47,615 bases of DNA from a virus. Of this stretch, positions 22,567 through 30,983 are shown piece after piece. A program made the position numbers and the translations under genes. Each line of letters opens with the position of its first letter. Positions within the stretch are counted from its first letter, which is position 1. Under the pieces are notes generated by a model. That model had not been told where the DNA came from. It searched no databases and was given only the letters and a program-made list of their open reading frames with translations. The stretch lies in the IMG/VR virus record IMGVR_UViG_3300044675_000835, positions 1 to 47,615 of that record, one strand, 5' to 3'.

Positions 22567-22739
22567 AAACAAACTTTGAAATGGCGAAAGAAGCTGGCCT
22601 ACGAGACAGCGTTAACCTTGAACGCTTTGCCGCCCTTGTCCGTGCTGATGAGAAAGAGCGCATCATTAAAGTAATTGAAGGCATGGGTACATGGGCGCAC
22701 ATTAACGAAGTGATTGATGAAGTAAGGAAGAACACATGA
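22563..22739 (+). CDS. Small protein with FAALVRADE motif (paralogue 2)
   Basis: A 58-residue protein starting MKTNFEMAKEAGLRDS and containing LERFAALVRADEKERI. It aligns with the first 45 residues of its neighbour and then diverges. Unknown function; possibly a helical adaptor. Confidence 0.75.
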   Translation: MKTNFEMAKEAGLRDSVNLERFAALVRADEKERIIKVIEGMGTWAHINEVIDEVRKNT

Positions 22740-22933
22740 CTAAACTAACAGTAGACGCTGCCCTTGACCACAAAGTTGCACATGCAATGGGGCTTAAAAG
22801 CGTACACAACTGCGAGAAGTGGGTAGGACTGACGGAGGAGGAGATTAATGCCTGTGATCCATCAGAGGAAATCTGGGGCTTGCATAAGATTGCCCGAGCC
22901 ATCGAAGCCAAACTTAAGGAAAAAAACACATGA
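22736..22933 (+). CDS. Hypothetical small protein
   Basis: A 65-residue protein with KWVGLTEEEINACDPSEEIW, a helical phrase seen in small phage proteins. It is ATGA-coupled on both sides. Function unknown. Confidence 0.75.
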   Translation: MTKLTVDAALDHKVAHAMGLKSVHNCEKWVGLTEEEINACDPSEEIWGLHKIARAIEAKLKEKNT

Positions 22934-23613
22934 AAGTAACAATTGGTAAATATAAAAACTGGTTTGGTCCTTATCAACTAGCTCAGGCTCTTTGCTTTTG
23001 GATGAAAGATGACACTGATTGTGTACACAAGTTTGGTGAGTGGTTGGCACATGGTAGTGTGCGTCCTACACCAAAGAAAGGTGACACGATTGTGTTGAGG
23101 GATGATCGACCCATGACAATGCTGTATAAGTTTTTAACTTGGATACACACCTTTCGTGAACAAAACATTAAGGTGAGGATAGACCCGTGGGATACATGGA
23201 GTATGGATAATACACTTGCCCACATCGTATTGCCAATGCTTAAGCAGCTAGAGGCAAGTAAACATGGTGCGCCTCATGTTGATGACAAGGATGTGCCAGC
23301 TGAGTTGCGATCAACAGCAGCACCGCCCAAAGAAAATGAATATTGTGTTGATGACAATCATTTCAAACGATGGGATTGGGTGATGGCAGAAATGATCTTT
23401 GCTTTTGAAAGTCAATTCAATGATTGGGAAGAGAGGTTTCACACTGGCACTCATGACATAGGCTGGATTCACAATGACAGTGGAGCATATGAAATGATTA
23501 AAGGTGATAGGGATACATACAAGTATGACATGAAAGGCGCAGCCGCCTATCAGAAGCGGATATCCAATGGATATAAATTGTTCGGTAAATATTACGAAAA
23601 CTTATGGGACTAA
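22930..23613 (+). CDS. Conserved phage protein of unknown function
   Basis: A 227-residue protein. The start (IGKYKNWFGPYQLAQALCFW) and the middle (VRIDPWDTWSMDNTLAHIVL followed by PMLKQLEASKHGAP) are strongly conserved in many aquatic phages, including myoviruses, without known role. The DxWDTWSMDxTLA stretch looks like a core active or binding site. It is coupled to the preceding gene and lies before a strong RBS for a small membrane protein. Confidence 0.85.
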   Translation: MKVTIGKYKNWFGPYQLAQALCFWMKDDTDCVHKFGEWLAHGSVRPTPKKGDTIVLRDDRPMTMLYKFLTWIHTFREQNIKVRIDPWDTWSMDNTLAHIVLPMLKQLEASKHGAPHVDDKDVPAELRSTAAPPKENEYCVDDNHFKRWDWVMAEMIFAFESQFNDWEERFHTGTHDIGWIHNDSGAYEMIKGDRDTYKYDMKGAAAYQKRISNGYKLFGKYYENLWD

Positions 23614-23625
23614 GGAGAAAAACAT

Positions 23626-23778
23626 ATGAGTGCATGGTTGATCGCTACTATCGGCGTGGTATATTTAGTGGTTGCTGTTGATTTAATTATCAAAGGCAAC
23701 ATAGGATTGGGCATAGCCTTCGTTGGCTACAGCTTAGGTAATGTAGGCTTGTACATTGCAGCAAAGGGAGTGACATGA
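23626..23778 (+). CDS. Small two-segment membrane protein
   Basis: A 50-residue, very hydrophobic protein with segments at about 4-22 (WLIATIGVVYLVVAVDLII) and 27-46 (GLGIAFVGYSLGNVGLYIAA). The RBS is TAAGGAGAAAAACAT. The next start overlaps its stop. Unknown function. Confidence 0.78.
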   Translation: MSAWLIATIGVVYLVVAVDLIIKGNIGLGIAFVGYSLGNVGLYIAAKGVT

Positions 23779-23948
23779 ACACCGACACCATATTGATTCA
23801 AGAACTTCAACTCATTTATGAAACAGCATGCACATCAGAACATCCTGATGACATAGCGTACATGAAGACTGTCGAGGCAGCAGCCGAAGTGTTGCTTCGT
23901 TACAGCATGACTCCTAATCAGATCAAGAGCTACTTCGATGAGTTTTAA
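23775..23948 (+). CDS. Small acidic helical protein
   Basis: A 57-residue protein, helical throughout (IQELQLIYETACTSEHPDDI). Overlaps both neighbours (ATGA at its start, 11 bases at its end). Unknown function. Confidence 0.72.
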   Translation: MNTDTILIQELQLIYETACTSEHPDDIAYMKTVEAAAEVLLRYSMTPNQIKSYFDEF

Positions 23949-24144
23949 AATCAGCAGTGATGGCTCAGCTGCTGTTGACCCTGAGTATTATTGGATTGAG
24001 ATTGACAGCATGACACCCCGTGGTGTTAAGCTTCAACTGTTGAGCATCAGTGGTGTCGCCACCTATGGTAACTATAGTGGCGACACCTTCTGGACTCATT
24101 GGGCACCCCTACCTAAACGAAAGAAACAAAATGACATTGAATAA
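23938..24144 (+). CDS. Small beta-rich protein
   Basis: A 68-residue protein with VDPEYYWIEIDSMTPRGVKL and a Thr/Trp-rich end. Such short proteins are common in aquatic phages. It overlaps the previous gene by 11 bases and the next by 14. Confidence 0.72.
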   Translation: MSFKISSDGSAAVDPEYYWIEIDSMTPRGVKLQLLSISGVATYGNYSGDTFWTHWAPLPKRKKQNDIE

Positions 24145-24343
24145 GTGGATAATTAAATATAGTTCTGGTGCGTATGTAACACCAGCCAATGGTGATATAC
24201 CTTTCATCTTCAGCACAAGGCGTGAAGCTTTGCATGAGTCTGGTAAATACTTTGATGCTGCACCATGTGCTGTCACTGTTAGCATTGAGGAAGAAGCTGT
24301 GCCACAGAAAACGCTTACACTGAAGAAGCGTAGCATTGATTAG
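24131..24343 (+). CDS. Hypothetical small protein
   Basis: A 70-residue protein. I place the start at the ATG at 24131 (after ACGAAAGAAACAAA), not at an upstream in-frame ATG within the preceding gene. It ends in a basic stretch (KKRSID). It lies just before the primase-helicase gene. Confidence 0.7.
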   Translation: MTLNKWIIKYSSGAYVTPANGDIPFIFSTRREALHESGKYFDAAPCAVTVSIEEEAVPQKTLTLKKRSID

Positions 24344-24351
24344 TAAATAGC

Positions 24352-25962
24352 ATGGCATTCATAAAGACACACACCCGATGTGACAAATGTGGTAGCAGTG
24401 ATGGATGCGCTATCAATAATGATAGGTCAACCTATTGTTTTGTTTGTTCTGTATACACCCCTCCAGATTTAGATAAGGAAGTTAATGTGATTGATGTAGA
24501 TGTAAAAGTTCCAGATATGAGTTTCCTTAAGCAATACAATAAGGGCAACTTTGTATCCGTACTTGACAGGCGGCTTACTAAAACAACAATGGAAAGATAT
24601 GGTGTTGTCCGTGATGAGGACAAGTACTACTTCCCTTACTACGACAAAGAGCTACAGCTTGTAGCTGCTAAGGTTAGAGGTGTGAAGGACAAGACCTTCG
24701 TTGCCAGTGGTGCATGGTCTAAGGGTACGCTGTTCGGACAGAATCTTTTCCCCACTGGTGGCAAGTACATCACCATTGTTGAGGGTGAGTTTGATGCACT
24801 GGCTGCATATCAGATGACAGGTAGCAAATGGCCTGTCGTTAGTATCCGCAATGGTGCAGCTTCTGCTGTCAAAGACTGTCGTGCCAACTACGAATACTTG
24901 AACAGCTTTGAAACCATTGTCGTTTGCTTTGATGGTGATGCTGCTGGTATCAAGGCCAGCAAAGAAGTGGCTGAGCTTTTCGGTAGCAAGTGCAAGGTGT
25001 TCAAGCCTGTTGCTGATCATAAGGATGCATGTGATTGGCTTGCTGAAAGCAAAGAAGCAGCATTCGTTGACCGCTGGTGGAAGGCTGAGTCGTTTGTACC
25101 TGATGGCATCGTAGCTGGCAGCACCCTGTGGGAAGTTGTGTGTACACCTATGGCACCAGCCGACTGCGACTACCCGTGGGCAGGGTTGAACGATCTTACC
25201 TATGGTCTACGCTTTGGTGAGCTTGTCACTGTCACTGCTGGCAGCGGCTTAGGCAAGAGCCAAGTGCTGCGTGAGGTGGTGTGGCATCTGTTGCAGAAGA
25301 CTAAGGACAACATCGGTCTGATGTTCCTTGAAGAGAGTGTTCGCAAGACAGCGCTGTCGATGATGAGCTTGGCTGCTAACGCACCATTGCATCTACCTGA
25401 CGCTGTTGTGTCTAATGAAGAGCGTGAACGAGCCTTTGCTGAGACACTTGGCACAGACCGACTGTTCTTGTTTGATCACTTCGGCAGCACATCAGTGGAG
25501 AACATTGTCAATCGTGTACGCTACATGGCAAAGGGTATGGGATGCAAGTATGTATTCCTTGATCACCTGTCCATCATTGTGTCAGCACAAGACAATGGTG
25601 ATGAGCGCAAAGCCATTGACGAAATCATGACGAAGCTGCGTATGCTGGTGCAAGAAACCAACATTGCCCTCATCATTGTTAGTCACTTGAAACGACCAGC
25701 CAATGAAGGCCATGAAGAAGGTGCGCTTACATCACTGTCACAGCTTCGCGGCTCTGCCGCAATTGCACAGCTGTCAGACATGGTGATTGGTCTTGAGCGC
25801 AATGGACAATCTGAAGACCCTGTGATTCGCAACACCACTAAGGTGAGGGTGTTGAAGAATAGATACAGTGGGCAGACAGGACCAGCCTGTCACTTGCATT
25901 ACAATAAGCACACTGGTAGGATGTTGGAAGTTGAACCTGAACCTGATGGAGAATTGCTATGA
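24352..25962 (+). CDS. DNA primase-helicase, T7 gp4-like
   Basis: A 536-residue bifunctional replication protein. The zinc-binding domain has C10, C13, C29 and C32. The TOPRIM primase core has E144 (VEGEFDAL) and D194-D196 (CFDGDAAG). The RecA-type hexameric helicase has Walker A AGSGLGKS (about 296-303), EES (327-329) and a Walker B-like FLDHLS (402-407). It unwinds the fork and lays down RNA primers for the phage polymerase at 26794. Length matches T7 gp4. The start ATG lies 8 bp after the preceding stop and lacks an obvious Shine-Dalgarno. Confidence 0.96.
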   Translation: MAFIKTHTRCDKCGSSDGCAINNDRSTYCFVCSVYTPPDLDKEVNVIDVDVKVPDMSFLKQYNKGNFVSVLDRRLTKTTMERYGVVRDEDKYYFPYYDKELQLVAAKVRGVKDKTFVASGAWSKGTLFGQNLFPTGGKYITIVEGEFDALAAYQMTGSKWPVVSIRNGAASAVKDCRANYEYLNSFETIVVCFDGDAAGIKASKEVAELFGSKCKVFKPVADHKDACDWLAESKEAAFVDRWWKAESFVPDGIVAGSTLWEVVCTPMAPADCDYPWAGLNDLTYGLRFGELVTVTAGSGLGKSQVLREVVWHLLQKTKDNIGLMFLEESVRKTALSMMSLAANAPLHLPDAVVSNEERERAFAETLGTDRLFLFDHFGSTSVENIVNRVRYMAKGMGCKYVFLDHLSIIVSAQDNGDERKAIDEIMTKLRMLVQETNIALIIVSHLKRPANEGHEEGALTSLSQLRGSAAIAQLSDMVIGLERNGQSEDPVIRNTTKVRVLKNRYSGQTGPACHLHYNKHTGRMLEVEPEPDGELL

Positions 25963-26204
25963 TGAAAGATGTTAAGAAGATTGTTGACTATTATCGGACT
26001 AGAGCAAATCAATTTGAGAATCTTGAGGAAGCTATTGATTACTTTGAGAAAGGCAAGTCAGAGAATTGGATGTGGGAATATCTACTTGAGTACGGTCTGC
26101 AAAAACAAGAAGCTGACAAGATGTTTGATCTTCTTGATGACAAGACGATTGATATGTTAGCTGGATTTAAAGTAAGTTTTGTTATTTGTATTGCAGATGA
26201 GTAG
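25959..26204 (+). CDS. Hypothetical small protein
   Basis: An 81-residue helical acidic protein starting MMKDVKKIVDYYRTR. ATGA overlap with the primase-helicase stop. No family is recognised. Confidence 0.7.
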   Translation: MMKDVKKIVDYYRTRANQFENLEEAIDYFEKGKSENWMWEYLLEYGLQKQEADKMFDLLDDKTIDMLAGFKVSFVICIADE

Positions 26205-26263
26205 TTTCAAACTGTCGGTAAATGTTGATAAGTACCTACCAATTGAAACATTAAGGAGCGAAC

Positions 26264-26422
26264 ATGAGCGAGATAGAAATCTATTGGCAAGCGATAAGAA
26301 AGAAGAGTCCTAGACCTTTACCAGAGTTTAAGAATCTGGAACCAATGCACCAGCATATGATTATTCAAAGCGTCAATCTGCTACTGTCTGTCATCAATGG
26401 TGCATCTAATGACATGGCTTGA
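26264..26422 (+). CDS. Small conserved replication-region protein
   Basis: A 52-residue protein starting MSEIEIYWQAIRKKSPRPL. RBS TTAAGGAGCGAAC is strong. It lies between helicase and polymerase genes. I recall similar small proteins (IYWxAIRxKSPxPLPEF) in aquatic phage replication modules. Function unknown. Confidence 0.75.
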   Translation: MSEIEIYWQAIRKKSPRPLPEFKNLEPMHQHMIIQSVNLLLSVINGASNDMA

Positions 26423-26792
26423 CCCAACCCTAATAAGGGGTGACTTCCTTTGTTTCTGTACAACAGAGGCTGAGTTTGTAAAAGAACTTAAGCGAACAAA
26501 TGTGCCTACCCCGTGGCCTAAGTGGATTGATGATGATGCTCTTGCCATGACACACTATGTTGTCACAGCCAAAGGCAACAGAGTTAGTTTCGTATGCCTT
26601 GCTGATAAGAAACTAGACGGCATATCAATAATGGGCTTGTTGGTGCATGAAGCTGTACATGTTGTACAGGAATACTTCAGATACATTGGTGAGGAATCAC
26701 CAAGCGTTGAGTTTCAAGCTTATGCTATACAGAAAGTAAGTACTTTATTAGCACATGCTTATTTAGATAAACAAGTAAAGAAGAGGAAATGA
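26409..26792 (+). CDS. HExxH metallopeptidase-like protein
   Basis: A 127-residue protein with LVHEAVHVVQEYFRYIGEES, a HExxH zinc site (H80, E81, H84), and a downstream Glu in SVEFQAYAIQ that could be the third ligand. The start WLDPTLIRGDFLCFC is shared with phage proteins I recall near polymerase genes. It could be an active protease or a degenerate fold. I choose the ATG at 26409 because it starts the recognised N-terminus, though an ATG four codons earlier is possible; neither has a clear Shine-Dalgarno. It overlaps its neighbour by 14 bases. Confidence 0.72.
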   Translation: MTWLDPTLIRGDFLCFCTTEAEFVKELKRTNVPTPWPKWIDDDALAMTHYVVTAKGNRVSFVCLADKKLDGISIMGLLVHEAVHVVQEYFRYIGEESPSVEFQAYAIQKVSTLLAHAYLDKQVKKRK

Positions 26793-26793
26793 A

Positions 26794-28854
26794 GTGGATT
26801 GGATTTATGATTTGGAAGTTTTCCCCAACTGCTTCACCTTCACAGCCATCTGTGCAGACAACTCACGCACTCATGTGTACGAATGCTCGACACGAAAGAA
26901 TGATGTGTCGCAATTGTTTGAGTTCTTAGACATGTTGCATGACAAGAAGCACAGAATGGTGGGCTTCAACAACAAAGGCTTTGACTATCCAGTGCTGCAT
27001 GCTCTGCTTGAAGTGAGGGCTAAAGCTGTTACAGTGTCGGGCAAAGCTGTTGCCAAAAAAGCATACAAGGTTGCACAAGACCTCATTTCTGTACAAGCTG
27101 AGCATAACAACAGCCGCTTGAAGGAGTATGTTAAGCAGGTTGATCTGTTCAAGATTCATCACTTCGACAACAAGGCACGAGCCACTAGTCTGAAGATGAT
27201 TGAATTCAATATGAAGTCTGACAGCATTGAGGACTTGCCATTCCCTGTTGGCACTGAGCTTACTGACAGTGAGATTGATGTGTTGCTTAAGTACAACATG
27301 CATGATGTTATCAAGACGCTCGACTTCTACAACATATCATTGAACGCCATCCGGTTTCGTGATGAGTTGTCAAAGAAGTACAAGCGTGACTTCACCAATC
27401 ACAATGATACAAAGATTGGCAAAGACTACTTCATCATGCAGCTTGAGAAGACAATGCCTGACTCATGCTACAAGAAAGACAGTACTGGTAAGAAGGTTAT
27501 TAACCAGACTAAGCGTCCATTGATTGCCATCAAAGACTGCTTGTTCAACTACTACGACTTCCAACGACCAGAGTTTCAGGCAATCTTTAACTGGTTCAAG
27601 AAGCAGACCATCACTGAAACTAAGGGTGTGTTCTCTGACATCACTGCTGACAAGCTTGATCGTGTAGCCATGTTTGCTGACATGAATGTCATGCGTAAGA
27701 AGTTTAAAGCAGAGCAGATAGACGAAGAGCTTGTTGCGTTTAAGGCTGCTTACCCTGCTGGCTGGATTGATAAGGTGGAGTTAAAGGCCAAGAAGAAAGG
27801 CCAGCCTACCTATTCCTATTGGTATTGTTGGGATGAAGCTGAGACATTGAATGTCGTAGTCGATGGCTTTCGCTTTGACTTCGGCACTGGTGGTATTCAT
27901 GGCAGCGTGTCATCATGCATCGTAGCTGAGAGCGACACTCACCAGCTTATTGACGCTGATGTTAGCTCCATGTATCCGAACATTGCCATTGCCAACAGGG
28001 TGTTTCCAGAACACCTCACTGACAGGTTCTGTGACATCTACAAGGATGTGTACGAGCAGCGTAAGAGCTACCCCAAGACAAGCGCTGAGAACGCCATGCT
28101 GAAGCTGGCATTGAATGGTGTGTATGGTGACAGCAACAACCAGTACAGCCCCTTCTATGACCCGCAATACACCATGACCATCACCATCAACGGGCAGCTA
28201 AGCCTGTGCCTGTTGGCTGAGAAGCTGCTGACTATTGACGGCTTGTCACTTGTACAGGTCAACACCGATGGTGTCACTGTGTTGTGTCCTCGCAACATGA
28301 TGGACAAGTACAATGCCATCTGTGAAGCATGGCAGCAGCAGGTTGGATTGCAGCTTGAGTATGCCAGCTATTCTAAGATGATCATCCGTGATGTGAATAA
28401 CTACCTTGCCTTCTACACCGATGGCAAAGTTAAACGCAAGGGTGCTTATCAGTATGAAGGATTGGGCTGGCATCAGAACCAAGGTGGCCTAGTCATCCCT
28501 ATGGCAGCTGAAGCAAACATGATCTATGGTACAGACATTAAAGATTTTGTACAAACTCATAACAACTTGTACAATTTTATGCTGAGAACAAAAGTTCCGC
28601 GCAATAGCAAGCTGATGCTGGTGATGGAGGATGGCACTGAAATACAACAGCAAAACATTTGTCGCTACTATGCTTGCAAAGATGGTGGTAAGCTGGTTAA
28701 AATCATGCCAGCATTGATTGAAGGTGGTGAAGATAGACGGTTCTCAATTGACAGCAGCTGGAATGTAAAGACATGCAACAATATCAAAGACTTCAGCAAT
28801 GATATCGACTATGATTATTACATTGCAGAAGCTAAGAAGCTTGTTGTAGAATAG
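26794..28854 (+). CDS. DNA polymerase with family-B motifs
   Basis: A 686-residue replicative polymerase. The 3'-5' exonuclease motifs are DLE (6-8), GFNNKGFDYP (57-66) and YNMHD (167-171). Polymerase motifs are DADVSSMYPNIAI (387-399, the DxxSxYP of family B), KLALNGVYG (437-445, KxxxNxxYG) and VQVNTDGV (487-494, in place of YxDTD). This differs from the family A polymerase of T7. It starts with GTG after AAGAGGAAATGAA. Together with the primase-helicase, SSB and exonuclease it forms the replication core. Confidence 0.93.
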   Translation: MDWIYDLEVFPNCFTFTAICADNSRTHVYECSTRKNDVSQLFEFLDMLHDKKHRMVGFNNKGFDYPVLHALLEVRAKAVTVSGKAVAKKAYKVAQDLISVQAEHNNSRLKEYVKQVDLFKIHHFDNKARATSLKMIEFNMKSDSIEDLPFPVGTELTDSEIDVLLKYNMHDVIKTLDFYNISLNAIRFRDELSKKYKRDFTNHNDTKIGKDYFIMQLEKTMPDSCYKKDSTGKKVINQTKRPLIAIKDCLFNYYDFQRPEFQAIFNWFKKQTITETKGVFSDITADKLDRVAMFADMNVMRKKFKAEQIDEELVAFKAAYPAGWIDKVELKAKKKGQPTYSYWYCWDEAETLNVVVDGFRFDFGTGGIHGSVSSCIVAESDTHQLIDADVSSMYPNIAIANRVFPEHLTDRFCDIYKDVYEQRKSYPKTSAENAMLKLALNGVYGDSNNQYSPFYDPQYTMTITINGQLSLCLLAEKLLTIDGLSLVQVNTDGVTVLCPRNMMDKYNAICEAWQQQVGLQLEYASYSKMIIRDVNNYLAFYTDGKVKRKGAYQYEGLGWHQNQGGLVIPMAAEANMIYGTDIKDFVQTHNNLYNFMLRTKVPRNSKLMLVMEDGTEIQQQNICRYYACKDGGKLVKIMPALIEGGEDRRFSIDSSWNVKTCNNIKDFSNDIDYDYYIAEAKKLVVE

Positions 28855-28886
28855 GGTTTTCTTCTTTAGTAAAAGAAGCGGTATAG

Positions 28887-28910
28887 GTGGCCTCGTTAGC
28901 GCCACTGTTT
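28887..28910 (+). terminator. Possible weak terminator after the polymerase gene
   Basis: GTGGC (28887-28891) and GCCAC (28901-28905) form a 5-bp stem followed by TGTTTT. A second 7-bp AT-rich hairpin (CTTCTTT/AAAGAAG, 28861-28878) lies just upstream. It could limit readthrough to the SSB gene, or merely be mRNA structure. Confidence 0.4.
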
Positions 28911-28925
28911 TAAATAGGAATCGAT

Positions 28926-29321
28926 ATGGAAAATCTTGTTAAGTTTAAGTGTGACATCATGTGGGCGCAGTTGGCTAAGGTCAATGATATGAGTGGTAAG
29001 TTTCAGGTGAACCTGTGCAACCTGAGTGATGCTGCTGCCAAAGCATTGGAAGAGTTGGGTATCTCTACGCTGAACAAAGAAGGCATGGGCAATTACATTA
29101 CTTGTAAAAGCAATACGCCAATGAAGGCATTTGATACAGAGGGTGATGAGATTAGCCAACTCATTGGCAATGGCAGCAAGGCTAAGGCTGTGGTTAAGCC
29201 TTATGAGTGGGCGTACAAGAACAAGAAAGGCATTAGTCCTTCTTTGGTGAAGCTGGTCATTACCGATCTGGTTGAATACGCCAGTGCTGGTGGGAGCCTT
29301 GATGATGATGAACTCCTGTGA
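28926..29321 (+). CDS. Single-stranded DNA-binding protein
   Basis: A 131-residue protein. SGKFQVNLCNLSDAAAKALE, the middle part (GNYITCKSNTPMKAFD), the EWAYKNKKGISPSLVKLV phrase and the acidic tail DDDELL fit the gp2.5-like ssDNA-binding proteins of phages. The acidic tail typically docks to the polymerase and helicase. RBS AATAGGAATCGAT. It lies between polymerase and exonuclease genes, as in many phages. Confidence 0.88.
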   Translation: MENLVKFKCDIMWAQLAKVNDMSGKFQVNLCNLSDAAAKALEELGISTLNKEGMGNYITCKSNTPMKAFDTEGDEISQLIGNGSKAKAVVKPYEWAYKNKKGISPSLVKLVITDLVEYASAGGSLDDDELL

Positions 29322-29463
29322 ACTAGAGCAAGCTGAACGGCATGCCTACATTAGTGGTGACACTAAGAGGGCTGCTCTGCTAGCTGAGATTATTGACCTG
29401 CGACATGAGGTTGATAATCTTCAATACAGGCTTGACGAAGAAGATGACTATAGCACTGATTGA
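29302..29463 (+). CDS. Small acidic coiled protein
   Basis: A 53-residue acidic protein. I choose the first of three ATGs at 29302, which follows GGGAGCCTTG. The sequence is a coiled helix (AALLAEIIDLRHEVDNLQYR) with an acidic end. It overlaps the SSB gene at one end and the exonuclease at the other. Confidence 0.65.
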   Translation: MMMNSCELEQAERHAYISGDTKRAALLAEIIDLRHEVDNLQYRLDEEDDYSTD

Positions 29464-30166
29464 CAGTGACATTGTTGCCTATCGTATAGCATTCGCATGC
29501 GAGAATGAAAATGAAATAACTGCTAGGCGAAGGCTTGATAGTTATCTAACGGACATTCTTGTATGCGGTGTTGACAGCACATACCCTGATTGCTTTGTAG
29601 ATAGTTGGAAGCTTTTCCTTACAGGAAAAACAAACTTCCGTAAGGATGTTGCTGTAACAGCCGTCTACAAAGGAAACAGAGTTGCCCCAAAGCCTGAACA
29701 TTTGCCAGCATTACGCCAGCATATGATAGAGGAATGGGGCGCTAGTGTTTCTGAAGGGCAAGAAGCTGACGATGATGTGGCTATAGCTGGTACAGAGTAC
29801 GGCGATGACGGCATCATGGTATCGTTGGATAAGGACATTGATCAGGTGGCAGGGTGGCACTACAACTTCGTAAAGAAGACAGGCTACTATGTCTCTGAAG
29901 CAGAAGGCTTATTCAAACTATACTGCCAGATATTGACAGGAGACACAGCAGATAACATCATCGGTATCAAAGGCGTTGGTCCTGTAAAGGCTAACAAAAT
30001 ACTTGATGGTTGTGTCTATGAGTACGATATGTACTGTCGTTGTGTTGAAGCATATGATGGCAATGAAGATCGTGTAATTGAGAATGCTCGATTACTTTAT
30101 TTACGCAGAACAAAGGACGAACCTTTATGGACTCCACCGAATACCCAATTAAACCCAACGATGTAG
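29444..30166 (+). CDS. 5'-3' exonuclease, T7 gp6/FEN-like
   Basis: A 240-residue nuclease that degrades DNA from 5' ends and removes RNA primers. It starts MTIALIDSDIVAYR; I use the ATG at 29444, which places the first metal-binding Asp at residue 7. EGQEADDDVAI and SLDKDIDQ supply further acidic ligands. GDTADNIIGIKGVGPVKANK is the helix-hairpin-helix that binds duplex DNA. It overlaps the previous gene by 20 bases and the following gene by 40. Confidence 0.92.
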   Translation: MTIALIDSDIVAYRIAFACENENEITARRRLDSYLTDILVCGVDSTYPDCFVDSWKLFLTGKTNFRKDVAVTAVYKGNRVAPKPEHLPALRQHMIEEWGASVSEGQEADDDVAIAGTEYGDDGIMVSLDKDIDQVAGWHYNFVKKTGYYVSEAEGLFKLYCQILTGDTADNIIGIKGVGPVKANKILDGCVYEYDMYCRCVEAYDGNEDRVIENARLLYLRRTKDEPLWTPPNTQLNPTM

Positions 30167-30471
30167 CATTGGTGTTGCGTCCTATCGTTACAGAAGATAA
30201 TCAATGGGATGGAAACTTCGAAGTATTTATTACTGGTGCTGGACCTGTAACAATAACTGAAGAAAATACCCGTGACCTAATTAGCATGGCAATGTTAGTG
30301 GCTACTACCATCTCTATGATGGAGGAAGATGTAGACTTGACAGAGAAGATCATGACTGAATGTGCTAAGTTGTATGGTGATGCTGATGATGTTGATATTC
30401 AGAACATGATAGCTCCAGAAGAAGGATCACTACTTACGCTTACTAGCAAAACAATTGGAGGTGTGCAATGA
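30127..30471 (+). CDS. Hypothetical protein overlapping the exonuclease
   Basis: A 114-residue acidic protein with a beta-rich first part (GNFEVFITGAGPVTITEENT) and a helical middle. It starts inside the exonuclease gene and is coupled to the following gene by ATGA. It could be a regulator or a nucleotide-pool factor, but no motif decides. Confidence 0.78.
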   Translation: MDSTEYPIKPNDVALVLRPIVTEDNQWDGNFEVFITGAGPVTITEENTRDLISMAMLVATTISMMEEDVDLTEKIMTECAKLYGDADDVDIQNMIAPEEGSLLTLTSKTIGGVQ

Positions 30472-30983
30472 TTAAACATTGCAGCACTTGTTTCTATTGG
30501 AATCAAGAGGAACAACAAGAGCCTTGCTACAACTGTCATGGTTACTGTAACTGGGTAGCTAAAGACTTCTTAGCAAATGTACCAGACACACCCATGAAGA
30601 CAGCATGGTATGTTAAACCAAACTTAGATAAAGGTGCTGTTAATAATGACCACTTGATTGATGCTTTGAGATACGGCGTTAAAACTGGTGTTAAGTTCGA
30701 TCAGGACAAACCTCAGTGGACACTAGTACCCTTCAAAGCATTGGACGAAGTGGTGAAGGTGCTAACCATTGGTGCAAGGAAGTATGCTCCTGACAACTGG
30801 AAGAAAGTTCCTAACGCACGACAGCGCTACATTGATGCAGCCTTCCGTCACATGTCAGCTTACGCTGCTGGTGAAAAGCTTGATGATGAGACAGGTAAGA
30901 GTCACTTGGCACATGCTATGTGTTGCTTGTTGTTCTTGCTAGCATTTGATCTGGATAAAACTTTGGAGAAAACTAATGGCTAA
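30468..30983 (+). CDS. dATP/dGTP diphosphohydrolase-like protein with N-terminal zinc site
   Basis: A 171-residue protein. The C-terminal domain (KFDQDKPQWTLVPFKALDEV, then GARKYAPDNWKKVPNA, AAFRHMSAYAAGEKLDDETG and SHLAHAMCCLLFL) matches the family once called DUF5664 and now known as dATP/dGTP diphosphohydrolase (MazZ). The N-terminus has C5, C8, C20, C23 and C27, probably a zinc site, so the protein looks like a fusion. I see no PurZ or other Z-base gene, so it may just trim the nucleotide pool rather than serve diaminopurine synthesis. Confidence 0.85.
   Translation: MIKHCSTCFYWNQEEQQEPCYNCHGYCNWVAKDFLANVPDTPMKTAWYVKPNLDKGAVNNDHLIDALRYGVKTGVKFDQDKPQWTLVPFKALDEVVKVLTIGARKYAPDNWKKVPNARQRYIDAAFRHMSAYAAGEKLDDETGKSHLAHAMCCLLFLLAFDLDKTLEKTNG

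Noticed and set aside
26197-26313. 38-codon frame starting at an ATG at 26197
   Set aside because: The following frame at 26264 has a strong TTAAGGAG ribosome site and a conserved-looking start, while this one lacks an RBS and overlaps it.
28861-28878. AT-rich hairpin after the polymerase gene as a strong terminator
   Set aside because: It is not followed by a T-run on the plus strand; the next hairpin is only a weak candidate.
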